Shown here in pieces: positions 48,901 to 57,119 of a stretch of 64,000 bases of DNA (positions within the stretch are counted from its first letter, which is position 1; each line of letters opens with the position of its first letter). Made by a program: the position numbers and the translations under genes. The stretch is from Steromphala cineraria (Eukaryota; Mollusca; Gastropoda; Trochida; Trochidae): contig OU744724.1 in assembly GCA_916613615.1 (NCBI GenBank), forward strand, positions 32,075,452 to 32,139,451, in the 5' to 3' direction. The notes below the pieces were generated by a model. That model ran no database searches. It worked only from the letters and a program-made list of their open reading frames with translations, and was not told the DNA's origin.

Positions 48901-49621
48901 TCTCGATAAAACAGAATTAGGATTTGAAACAGGAGGTAGGTACTTGTTATTTTTTAGGGCTGTAACGATTCATCAATACCTACAATACAATCGTAGCTTG
49001 GGAAATCGTGAGCTTCCTGTATCGTGATACACTAGAAATAGATTTCACTTACTTAAAAATGAAAAGAAAAACGAAGTGTACACTACAAAACCAGCTAGTG
49101 TTGTGCAGTAACTGTACAGTAAGCATGAAGCAATCTGATTCATAGATACAAGATTTTTTAAGAAAAAAAACAATGTTTTAATCTTTGATTTTCGATCGTG
49201 ATACATTCTGTATCGCCTGTCTGTATCGTGATACATATCGAATCGTGCGATTTCCCATGATACTCTTCCCTAATGGTTTTGCATGTATTTAAACATAATT
49301 TTAAGATCATTCTGTCTGAAGTTGTAATTCCATTCCTATTTATCATTCAAAATCATAAGATTAATTGTATTAAGAAAAAAATCATTTCTAGATTTTCTTT
49401 ACGTTAAATTTCCCCAAGAAATTATATTTGACTTTTAGATACATTATGTCTTGTTTTTTTGTTTAGATTACATCATGTCAGAAGCTGCAAAGATCCTGCG
49501 ACTAATCCACATCCGTGATTTGAGGGATCTACAGACCGAAATCAACTCAGCAATTGTAGCTGTGCAGGCTATTACCGCAAACCCCAAAACAGACAGTCGG
49601 CTAGGAAAAGTTGGACGCTAG
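39921..49621 (+). CDS. RTRAF: RTRAF (hCLE/C14orf166) RNA transcription, translation and transport factor, complete, 8 exons
   Basis: The coding exons are 39921-39981, 40858-40982, 41408-41507, 42158-42250, 44278-44366, 48355-48426, 48887-48935 and 49467-49621. All junctions are GT/AG and phases match, giving 247 residues (the human protein has 244). Family signatures are visible: LWLEDQKIRHFKIEDR at residues ~28-43, LDWLLGYAVRLEYGDN at ~80-95, DDPDFKAGVASLALML at ~128-143, and the C-terminal IHIRDLRDLQTEIN and DSRLGKVGR. RTRAF is known as a small subunit of the tRNA-splicing ligase complex with RTCB, DDX1 and FAM98, shuttles between nucleus and cytoplasm, and is linked to RNA polymerase II and RNA granules. 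The Ser-rich piece at ~108-122 (SRTGASGASSNPLDS) is a variable linker. The start matches the family N-terminus (MFKRKL). Introns 1, 4, 5 and 7 carry mobile elements. Confidence 0.97.
40081..40682. mobile_element. 602-bp TA-flanked MITE in RTRAF intron 1
   Basis: The ends CAGCCGTGTCGGGTAAAGAT and (reverse complement) CAGTGCTGACGGGTAAAGAT both continue ACGC, and TA stands outside each. CAG..CTG termini with TA fit the Tc1/mariner-pogo group. The interior is AT-rich with no transposase; 98- and 65-codon frames on opposite strands show no family motif. Confidence 0.8.
40858..40982 (+). CDS. RTRAF: RTRAF exon 2
   Basis: Encodes residues 21-62 with the family signature MILWLEDQKIRHFKIEDR and NIHSPDWEKTFDA. 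Acceptor ttttgcag, donor GCA then GTGAGT. Confidence 0.95.
41274..41350 (+). repeat. Dispersed repeat in RTRAF intron 2
   Basis: 'ttgaagtttactgttgatgt' and 'ggacaatagcccattttaaa' match, in opposite orientation, the repeat at 38,881-39,012. Confidence 0.6.
41408..41507 (+). CDS. RTRAF: RTRAF exon 3
   Basis: Encodes residues 63-95, starting YLTELNCPYKGRDR and ending LLGYAVRLEYGDN. Donor G then GTAAAC. Confidence 0.95.
42158..42250 (+). CDS. RTRAF: RTRAF exon 4
   Basis: Encodes residues 96-126, a Ser/Thr-rich linker (VEKYKSVTPESVQMSRTGAS and on) that is the least conserved part of the family. Acceptor gttccag, donor T then GTGAGT. Confidence 0.93.
42413..42600. repeat. Fragment of a Helitron-like repeat end in intron 4
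   Basis: 'tttagctcatcaggcctatt' resembles the reverse complement of the terminal hairpin region of the 32.7-33.8-kb element. Core repeats are absent. Confidence 0.4.
43252..44085. repeat. ~830-bp repeat with AAGGTCA clusters in RTRAF intron 4
   Basis: The left end 'ggacggggctgctatcagtg' with a GCCGCCGCCG tract and the right end 'cggggctgctctgcttttgc' bound about five diverged ~137-bp units. Each unit carries 'aaggtcaaggtca'-type text (near 43417, 43568, 43703, 43842, 43978). It looks like a dispersed molluscan repeat of the core-repeat type; no ORF. Confidence 0.7.
43417..43435 (+). promoter_or_regulatory. DR1/DR0 nuclear-receptor-like half-site cluster
   Basis: AGGTCA-A-AGGTCA (43417-43429) is a perfect DR1, and a third AGGTCA follows at once. 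The same arrangement recurs at 43842-43860. Motif identity is exact; function is unknown. Confidence 0.4.
44278..44366 (+). CDS. RTRAF: RTRAF exon 5
   Basis: Encodes residues 127-156, FDDPDFKAGVASLALMLQ through DHLEQLK. Acceptor ttttcag, donor AAG then GTAGAT. Confidence 0.95.
44441..44515. mobile_element. Partial copy of the TTAAAGGGGGTCTCC foldback in intron 5
   Basis: TTAAAGGGGGTCTCCAACTT and 'cttccagtgttttattatcg' match one arm of the 11,830 element; the mirror arm is missing. Confidence 0.75.
44589..44905. mobile_element. Possible nonautonomous element with CTCTACGAA / TTCGTAGAG ends
   Basis: TTCGTAGAT, TTCGTAGAG and TTCGTAGAG cluster at the left. TCTACGAA motifs (twice) in opposite orientation close the right. 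The interior is AT-rich and the exact edges are uncertain. Confidence 0.4.
45181..45330. repeat. 75-bp diverged tandem duplication
   Basis: 'acattttgtctgcag' at 45181 and 'acattcggtctgcag' at 45256 start two copies sharing 'cggtcactg..atgtac' and 'gtcactag'. A partial third copy follows. Confidence 0.75.
45786..46476. mobile_element. 691-bp element with GTAAAAAAGTCC inverted ends in intron 5
   Basis: Both termini begin GTAAAAAAGTCC and carry extra AAAAAGTCC/AAAAGTCCT copies just inside. The interior is AT-rich and noncoding. No clear target duplication was seen. Confidence 0.65.
46531..46610 (-). repeat. SINE/LINE shared tail, inverted copy in intron 5
   Basis: 'gtgagtgagtgaggtggtgt' and 'ttaacgtgttttgaacaata' are the reverse complement of the tail type at 18,482 and 22,341, followed by a second short mirror piece 'gacgttaaactccaaccc'. 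Confidence 0.55.
48018..48213. mobile_element. 196-bp inverted-repeat element with 9-bp TSD in intron 5
   Basis: The ends CATCCTGTCTCAGGTTACGA and (reverse complement) CATTCTGTCTCAGGGTAAGA face each other, and inner arms CAATCAAATCAT/ATGATTTGATTG pair too. CTGCATTTA directly flanks both sides (48009-48017 and 48214-48222). A 9-bp duplication is usual for Mutator-like transposons. No ORF. Confidence 0.85.
48355..48426 (+). CDS. RTRAF: RTRAF exon 6
   Basis: Encodes residues 157-180, AICLIVKERLSKSSLEAAAK then SDGK. Acceptor gattttcag, donor AAG then GTAAAC. Confidence 0.95.
48887..48935 (+). CDS. RTRAF: RTRAF exon 7
   Basis: Encodes residues 181-196, EDVIPLDKTELGFETG, plus the first base of codon 197. 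It matches the family's 'LDK.xLGFxTG' region. Donor G then GTAGGT. Confidence 0.95.
48956..49271. mobile_element. hAT-like MITE fragment in intron 7
   Basis: The left end AGGGCTGTAACGATTCATCA and repeated 'gtatcgtgatac' palindromes are typical of a widespread hAT-type MITE. The right end is decayed to TTCCCTAA. Confidence 0.55.
49467..49621 (+). CDS. RTRAF: RTRAF exon 8 (terminal coding part)
   Basis: Encodes residues 197-247, DYIMSEAAKILRLIHIRDLR through the conserved end DSRLGKVGR, then TAG. This is the most conserved piece and was enough by itself to name the gene. Confidence 0.97.
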
Positions 49622-50180
49622 TTATGTCTTGTGAAATTCCTGAATTTGTTCCTGCATTACATGAGTTCTAGTCACTAGCTGGACTCTCAGTAAAAATGGT
49701 TTCTGATATTCCAAAAACAGAGGCTTCTATATTGAGCGTATAAAGTTTAATACCCTGTTCCTCGACAATGTTCTTAATTCTTATAGAATCCTTAGAGAAA
49801 TACTGCTTTTGTTCATAAAATCCTTAATAGAAATACTGCTTTTGTAACATTCATTCGTGTAGTTTTGTCAGATAAGAAAAATGCTCAGGGTATTAATATG
49901 ATTGGTCAGATCTTTGTTCTTATCGTTGTTATGTTAAGTGTGGCTCAAAAATAAATTGTGACAAGGCGCATAGGTTTCACATTTTGACAGATTAGTTGAT
50001 GTCAAAGTTTATGAATGCTTAAGTTTCTTGATTGTAAACTATTAGATTGTTTTCAAATGATTTGAAAGAAGTTTTATCCTAGCTTTCAAAACATTGTTTG
50101 TATGTTTTTCCTTCAAGTTCTCTTTATTTTACCTGTGGAGATAACAGTTAAGAGAATTGTTAATTAGATTTAATAAAGGC
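49622..50180 (+). other. RTRAF: RTRAF 3' UTR (probable)
   Basis: AT-rich sequence after the stop, without coding frames. AATAAA occurs at 49950-49955 and 50172-50177, either of which could set the mRNA end. Confidence 0.6.
50172..50177 (+). promoter_or_regulatory. RTRAF: Candidate poly(A) signal AATAAA
   Basis: Canonical hexamer, followed by a T/G-rich stretch (acatttgttcttggc). An earlier hexamer at 49950 is the alternative. Confidence 0.4.
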
Positions 50181-50511
50181 TACATTTGTTCTTGGCATGT
50201 ATTTTTAGTTTGAATGATAAGAATTAGCTGGAAAAAATATGTCCAAAAGTAAGTGGCATAATTCAAATTTTGTTTTGTCGACTTGTTAGCAAACCGATGT
50301 CTTAAGAATGTAATCTCTGTTATATTTGTACATATGACCTGTATAAACCGGTTACAATGCAAGCATTAAAGTGCTCATCTTTTCTTAATGGTCTTACAGT
50401 TGTTTATTGTTGGAAGGAAATTAATTTTATTTAGATTTATGAATAATTAACTATTTTTATAAAAAAATTTAACATTAAATGTCCTTTAAAGAATAAGATG
50501 TCTGTCTGTTT

Positions 50512-50834
50512 TCGTAAGGTGATGTTGGGTTTATCGCCGCTTTCAAGAGTATTTAATTTAAATCGTGACTGTTAGTATTATTGCAGGGAGAAAGCCCACA
50601 ACACTATTGTGGCAATGCATTGCGGTGAAACCTGCGAGCATCGGCCGGAACTAGCAACCATGGGTGGTACTACTGAAATTCAGTGTAGCACTGCACCCAA
50701 ACCCGACTGCTTATAGAAAATTTCTCTACTGCAGACAAAGTTGCAGAGCCCCTGGCGGGATTCGAACCACGGACCTCCTGATCCGAAGCCGAACGTGCTA
50801 ACCACTGCGCTATCTCGCCCCGCTATCCCGCCCC
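50512..50834 (-). mobile_element. tRNA-derived SINE, full length, 10-bp TSD
   Basis: The same family as 34,523, in the same orientation. The minus-strand head has A box TAGCGCAGTGG and B box GGTTCGAATCC, which should drive RNA polymerase III, and the tail reads 'cttgaaagcggcgataaacc'. CTGTCTGTTT flanks at 50502-50511 and 50835-50844. The head is slightly duplicated (GGGGCGGGATAGCG then GGGGCGAGATAGCG). It lies just past the RTRAF end. Confidence 0.92.
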
Positions 50835-50844
50835 CTGTCTGTTT

Positions 50845-52640
50845 GCACTGGAAAATGAACAATTTAAGAACTACATTCAAACTTGTGTGAACCTATGAGC
50901 TTGCGAATACATTTAGTAAATTTAAATTTAAAGTGACACAGAGTAGCTTTCTTAAATTTTTATTTGGTTTTGATAAGCTACATGATATCTAATATGCTGA
51001 TTGAAGTACATATCTCATCACTGGACTTGCAAATATATCCATTTATGCATAATATCTCTAAAATGCTTGATTTTATGGAAAAATCAAGAAAACATCTCAA
51101 ATACGTTTAATATTCGAAATTATGCATCCAATTAGTCTACCTATTAGTTACAATACCTAATAAACACTATCGAATCGAATATATCTTCCTGTCAGCTTAT
51201 GACAAGGTTTCAAATTTACGTTTGGCGAATTTGTGCGCGCCATTTGAGCCACATTGTCCGGTTTTCGATCAAAATCCCGACTTTGAATGGCTGTATTTTC
51301 GCTCTGTTGTACTGATTGACCTTTAACTTGTTATTTTCAGTTAGTGGTTACCGATGTAATAACATCGATTTCAAAATTTGACATATGTGATCCTATTAAC
51401 ATACTCTGTGTCTCTTTACATTTGATTGAATAGGACAGTGAGAGTAGTATTGGTTAACGTTCACACAACTTGAAAAGATTCACTTGAGTGTTATGACTTT
51501 CTGAGTTATTTAGAAAATTAACATTTGAAACAAGATCACATGACACAGTTCTCAACTAATCAATGTTTGGAAATATATGTAAACTTTGGAGTGTAGATTT
51601 GTTCAATGTTGACACTTTTCAGTGGAATTATTTTATAGCCTCTACAAGTTTGTTCACTATTTTCCTCTCCACATTTTGCGGACAGAGGAAGCTAACCAGT
51701 TGCATGTTCTATTACGAGTTTAGTGCAGGTAAAACTTAGTCATTGGTTGAGCAATCAAATCATCATAGCAGTCATTATGTTGAATGAATGTTTACAGGAG
51801 TTACTTTCCTCTAGGTTTTTATTTGACAGCATATGTTGAAGGCATTTTTAGTTTTATGTGAATTTCAGAACATGGAACTGTTCTCAGGCCGTTATGCAGA
51901 GAAAATTCTGAGGGATTTTGTTCAGAGTATTTAGAACATATATTCAAATCTATTTTAAACATTATGATGAAGCAAAATTTGAAATCCAGTGATGTTGCAA
52001 AGTTTGTAATGCAATACAATTGTTTATAAAATATACTTTTCAAAAAATGCTTTGAACTCACTACGAAAACAAAATGCGTTTAGTGTCTGACAGATTCTGG
52101 TTATTTTCTTCGCTCGTCATATTTTGAAGCATTCGTAAAATATACACTCTGGGACAGTTTAAGGATTTCTCGACTTGCAGCTTTGTTAATAAAAGGCTAA
52201 ATGAAAGCTACATCACATACATTGTATTTCCAATTAATAATCAATTTCAGAATTTTATACCAAAGATCTGTATTCAAATCAACAATACATGCTATTTGCA
52301 TAAAACATATTTCTTTTAAGGTCTCGTACATTGCCACAAAGAAACTATCTGTCTTCATCTTCTCAATCTATTTGTGACAGGTCTCAAAAATGTCTAAAAA
52401 AAAGCCACAAGTAACAGTCTAGCGTATGACATGTCAAAAATAATTACTTCTCAGACAAAAGGTGTTGGCATTTTGGTCGTAACGCGAAAAACCTATACCC
52501 AGTCTCAAAGGTTTCGCATCACCAAAATTTTGGCAACTGTAAAACACACTAATAATGCTATTTTGAAGCAACTTATTTCTTGTAAGAAAACAAGATTAAA
52601 ATCACTGTATCACATGGTTGGAACACAATGGGTTGTCGCA
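50845..52640. other. No recognisable feature
   Basis: AT-rich intergenic DNA between the SINE and the Tc1 relic. Confidence 0.4.
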
Positions 52641-52647
52641 GGGGAAT

Positions 52648-53855
52648 GCCAGACATGTAGCCATTGGGACGCTGAAGGCCGTGGTGAGATTATCGACAAG
52701 TTGTCTGACATGTTCATGTCACAGTACAATTTAACGTCTCCAATCACGGTAGGCACAAACGGGAATGTTGAAAGACTGGTCACGCAGTGTCAGACCGTGG
52801 TAAACCAAAGACCGTAGCTGTGACGTCATCACGTCAGAACAGGTTTGCCCGTGCACCAGACCGGACTTTTAAGTCTTCAAGTGCATCATCAGCTCGTACG
52901 TAATTGTCTCTGTTCTGTTTAGCTCCATGCATGTCGTCCCCTCAAAGCCATACCCTTATCACAACGACATGTTGGAGAAATGAATGAGAACAAGTTCTAT
53001 GGATTTACAATAAAGAAGTTGTAAATCCATAGAACTTGTTCTCATTCATCTTACCAACTTCTAAATGCCTCTTAAAGAAATGTTGGAGAAAGGTTGACAT
53101 GGACACGTGTCTTTCAAAGAAGGCGTCTTGGTCAGTGGATGGAAGTCCTTTTTAGTGATGAATCGCGTTTCTGTCTGCGGTTTAGAGATCGAAGAAGACG
53201 TGTTTGAGGAGAACGTTTTCAGCCTGGATACGTCATTGAGCTTGACCGTTATCATCCTGCTACATCAGCGTATATGTCTCCGCCTAATGCTATAACCTAT
53301 CCCCTGATATCCTCCTATAGCATTCTGCCGTATCGCTATTTATAGCAAGCCAATCAAATGATGCCCTTTCAGCGATAGCGGCAAACTGGTTTCTTGGCTT
53401 CGTTCCGCGTGCTCACCTCGTGATTCAAATTAACCAATGGGAGTGCTTTTAGATAATAAATCTGATTCTCTTCGCAGGCTCCCGCTAAGCTCCAAATCGT
53501 GCGCTCTTAGATTTCCACGTGCGACATCACTAGACAACAGTGTATGGAGTTCGAAATAGTTTGACTGAAAACAGACAGGCTATAAATAGCGCTGAGTAAC
53601 CACCCGTCCAGACCAGACCCTTACAGCTCGGTGATTATCGATCAGGTGATAACGCCCGTGAGCATACCCTTTCTTAGGCAATATCTTGGGCATCTTTTCC
53701 AACAGGGTAATGCAATACAGCTTTCCTGACTTGAAACCTTCTGCAGCCTAACGACATTGACGTCTTGGCATGGCCAGCCAGGTCACCAAACCTTGCCACA
53801 TTGAACATGTCTTGGATATCTTTGGGGGACATTTGCGAAGCATTTTCTTTCGATT
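52648..53855 (+). pseudogene. Tc1/mariner-like transposase relic, frameshifted and interrupted
   Basis: Pieces of a Tc1-type transposase appear in order across several frames. The first is an N-terminal HTH region (ARHVAIGTLKAVVRLST, later RLQSR and AQTG) near 52,648-52,760. Next comes the linker after the 'GRPR' position (VAVTSSRQNRFARAPDRTF) near 52,810-52,880. The first catalytic Asp follows in WMEVLFSDESRFCLRFRDRR near 53,135-53,205. Last is the DDE C-terminal segment (LAWPARSPNL, then IEHVLDIFGGHLR after a frameshift) near 53,765-53,850. There are several in-frame stops, including TGA for a Trp just after the first Asp motif. The second catalytic region is replaced by unrelated DNA (about 53,285-53,690). 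Dead copy. Confidence 0.85.
52980..53049. repeat. Perfect 31-bp-arm hairpin nested in the Tc1 relic
   Basis: Arms 52980-53010 and 53019-53049 are exact reverse complements (GAATGAGAACAAGTTCTATG and on) around the 8-nt loop TAAAGAAG. ATGTTGGAGAAA occurs at 52969-52980 and again at 53080-53091. Removing one copy and the DNA between restores the transposase frame across the site, so this is a later insertion. Confidence 0.9.
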
Positions 53856-55160
53856 TTGTAAGACTTTAGGTTCAAAGTAAAGTTTAAAATGATGTACTCA
53901 TTATTGTCTTATATATATGAGCGGAATGTTACTTATGTGGTTAAAATACTCTCAACAAAAGCTAAACAACCATTTTCAAATCAAAGAAGTTTGTATAAAA
54001 AAGACTCTCTCTGAGTTGAAGTCACTTATGTCAAACTTTTTTTTCGAGAAAAGTATATTGAATTATTATACATCTAAGTTCAGTGGTGATGGTATTAAGT
54101 AGGGATTTTGATAAAAAAACTGGACAACAACGCGCGTGTATTAGTCAAACGTTGTTTTGAAAACAGGTAAGATAATAGATTCCACTTTCTAATGTTTGAT
54201 AGGTTATCTAGCTACTGTTCATGTAATCTGGACTGGTTATATTCTGGCCTCAGCATAAATTAAAGGCTAATAATTAGTTGCTTTATACTCGTCAGTTTTG
54301 CTTGGATGTTTGAGATTTATATAACCATATATAGTTGTTCGGTGAGTGCCCGCTATGCCTAAAGATCGTGAAGTTGTAAGGAAAAACACACTGCCTAATG
54401 GGATCGACGGTTCGCATAAAAATATTTACATATGTCATGGAGAACCCGTGGTTTCAATTTAGGAAAGATAACCTGTCGAAATAAAATACTTGATAGATTT
54501 GGATAAACTGTACCATATAGTTTATGTTTGGATGCAAAATACACCTATATCATATTCCAGGGACTCCCTCCTGTATGGTCATTATAATATAATGAATGTG
54601 GCGTACTTGTGTTAACTTATTCTTCTTAAAAGATTAATAGAACTTGTATTTTTAAGCAATCAACAAGGAGGATTATGCTGCTCATTTTGATGAATGCTAG
54701 ATATTTCAATTTGAGATAAAGACGATTTCGGATAGAGACAGATGCGATGACTAGGACACCTTTTAGTTGATAATCAAATTATGAAGCCTGTCTAGCATGC
54801 AGAGATAAAGACTGATTTGGTTTGGGGTGGAAATTATGTGGTTGGCGTGTTTTGACACAAAGGCTTGTCAACTTTGATTTTCGGTTTTAAAGTGAAAGCA
54901 TGTGGTTATAAAATCCCTCATGGATGTCTTGCAGTAGACATCTGTCGTTCCGTCTGCTTTCTAGAATGTCGTCTGCTGAAAACAATTGCCGCCTGCTTCA
55001 TGCAATTATTTCCAAGGTTAAACGTCAAGTTCTTAATCATGTTAATGTAGTGGAAAGAATAAACGGACATCAAATTTCAGTAAAATATTAAGTTCTCAGT
55101 GTGGACATGACTTGCTTATTAAATACTTTCTATTTCAAACTCAAGGAGGCTGAATCGGGG
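53856..55160. other. No recognisable feature
   Basis: AT-rich; short chance frames only. Confidence 0.4.
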
Positions 55161-55167
55161 TTATTCT

Positions 55168-55522
55168 TTAAAGGGACAGTAGCACGTTTTTAGTGGGAAT
55201 ATGAGGTAAGGTCAGGAAATTAAAATAAATGGTTCCAATTGAAAGACAGTTTATTCAAACTAAATGAAGCAGTAATAAATCATATATATGATATAAAGTT
55301 CAGCCATGCGATTCCTTTTTCTTACACAAAATTAATTTAAGGCGTTCGCTCATATATGACCGCCAATGGACTTAACGGGAATCTTTATCATTTGTTCTCT
55401 GACTGAATGATTGGTTTGTGTAATGAGATTTTGACACTATCATACATGTAGTTCATATCAAAACGTACAATTATCAGCGACAAATAAAAATATAAAATGT
55501 AAAAAAAAACTTGCCCCTTTAA
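55168..55522. mobile_element. MITE family B, full length (355 bp)
   Basis: It starts TTAAAGGGACAGTAGCACGT and ends CTTGCCCCTTTAA, inverted, with TTAA at both edges. The interior matches three other copies in the window; no ORF. Confidence 0.88.
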
Positions 55523-55581
55523 GAAAGCTTACGTATGCATGCACCGAAGGTATAGTGTTTGTATATACTGGTAAGAAAGAA

Positions 55582-55690
55582 GATCAAGTTCTTATGGATA
55601 ATCAATTCTTTATTGCATAAAACGCGACGTTTCGGTGTAATTACTAACACCGTTATCAAGCAAGTGATACAAGTGATTTGATGTAGGAGA
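55582..55690. repeat. Second GCGACGTTTCG-core repeat
   Basis: 'tatggataatcaattcttta' leads into ACGCGACGTTTCGGTGT, then ACACCG and TTATCAAGCA. GGTGT/ACACC pair as a short stem. The lead-in and core match the 22,641 repeat; the long mirror arm is absent. Confidence 0.6.
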
Positions 55691-56336
55691 ATTTATACTT
55701 AAATTGATATGATGTTTTTACAATTAAATGATGAAAGTGCACAATTATTGTGATTGTATATTCAGTACTGAAAAGGGTACATGACTGCACATGAAAGTAA
55801 ATTATTGTAGAGATTAAAATGTCTTGACGGGTGAATACAACTATCTATGCAAAGTATACATTGTCCTTTAGTAAATCAGATGGGATTTATGGGCGTTCAT
55901 ATATATGAATCTATGATAAGTTGACCTATTGCATATATATAAGGTGTAAATGTTAAAGTGTAATGTGTCATGTGCTTATGTTATTAACTAAATGGAAAGG
56001 TTGTTTGTGTATTATCACACGCACGGTGAGGAACGGTATAGGCAATAGCTCATCAAATGTATCATATAAATTGATGAATAACAAACGAGAAGACAAATAT
56101 TTTGTAATAGTAATGTTGTAGAAAATAGAAATTATTTTTTTCTTGTATGTCCAACTTATGATACTATAAGTAAAAAATGACATGCAAGAATGTATTATGT
56201 TTATCTAAAAGTATATACATCTTTCTGACTGAATTGTCTAAATTAATATGTAATTCAAAATGTTGCAGTTTATGTTAATCAAGTCATGATGTTGAGAAAG
56301 TTATACGCATGTACATGCATTTAACTTTGTAGTATG

Positions 56337-56656
56337 GTGATGTCAGGAAAATGAAAAATGTGGTTCCAATTGAAGGACAATGTATTTAAACTTAATAAAG
56401 CAGTAATAAATCAAATATATAATGTAAAGTTCAGTCATGCTATTCCTTTTTCTTACACACAATGGATAAAGGTGTTCACACAAAAATGGTCACCAATGGA
56501 CTTAATGTGAATCTTTAATTTTGTTCTCTGACTATGGATGATTGGTTGGTGTAATGGGATTTTTGGCACTGTCAAAATAATATTTTAGAATTAACGTACA
56601 ATTATCAGTAACAACATTAAAATATAAGATTTAAAAAAAAAGTTTCTGTCCCTTTC
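56337..56656. mobile_element. MITE family B, decayed copy
   Basis: It aligns to the 55,168 copy through 'ggttccaattga', 'gcagtaataaatcaaatata' and 'tttgttctctgactatggat'. Both termini are eroded (right end CTGTCCCTTTCA). Same orientation as 55,168. Confidence 0.8.
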
Positions 56657-56729
56657 ATGCTTAAGACAAAAGTATTGAAATCAACATTGATCGTGTCCCA
56701 CTTAACGAGATGTCGTGTAATATGAATGA

Positions 56730-57060
56730 ATAAATTTGTTATTTTATGGCATTCATAGAAGATGTTTTGTTTCACTGTGTATTATATGATGATCTGAGGG
56801 ATTCTCTGTTTAATCAATGTGTTATTTTATCCCCAGACTTTTTAGATAAATCGGATCTTGAAAAAATATATTTTATATTTAAAAAAAAGAAGCTGCTTTT
56901 TAATACTACAACGCAGGAAAGACTTGTTATATGGTTGAATAATGTTTGATGTCTCTCATTATTCTGTTTTGAATGGTCCTGTACGTGTTTTAAAAAGGAA
57001 TTGTGTGTATAAATGTAAAGGTATTCTAGCTATGTACAGAAGTGAGACGTTAATAAACTA

Positions 57061-57116
<56 letters not shown>

Positions 57117-57117
57117 A
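56730..57117 (+). mobile_element. 3' end of a non-LTR retrotransposon with (CTGT)n tail
   Basis: A 67-codon frame (56746-56949) contains FIEDVLFHCVLYDDLRDSLF, resembling the His/Cys 'ED..HF..C..Y..LR' pattern near the C-terminus of LINE reverse transcriptases. A ~110-bp 3' UTR ending GTTAATAAACTATTG and then fourteen CTGT units follow. Everything upstream is lost, as in usual 5' truncation. The microsatellite tail fits several molluscan LINEs. Confidence 0.6.
57061..57117. repeat. (CTGT)n microsatellite
   Basis: Fourteen perfect tetranucleotides, probably the tail of the LINE fragment just upstream. Confidence 0.97.
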
Positions 57118-57119
57118 AT

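Noticed and set aside
50755..50834. A tRNA gene on the minus strand
   Set aside because: A and B boxes are present, but the acceptor stem is not formed and the sequence continues into a SINE body with target-site duplication.
52431..52817. 128-codon plus-strand ORF
   Set aside because: Its second half runs out of frame over the Tc1 transposase relic, whose family-like text is read in other frames, and its first half has no recognisable content.
55600..55690. Hammerhead ribozyme on the minus strand (TTGATAA..stem..GAAAC)
   Set aside because: The CUGANGA core is not met and the third stem cannot be drawn; the resemblance is limited to one stem and GAAAC.
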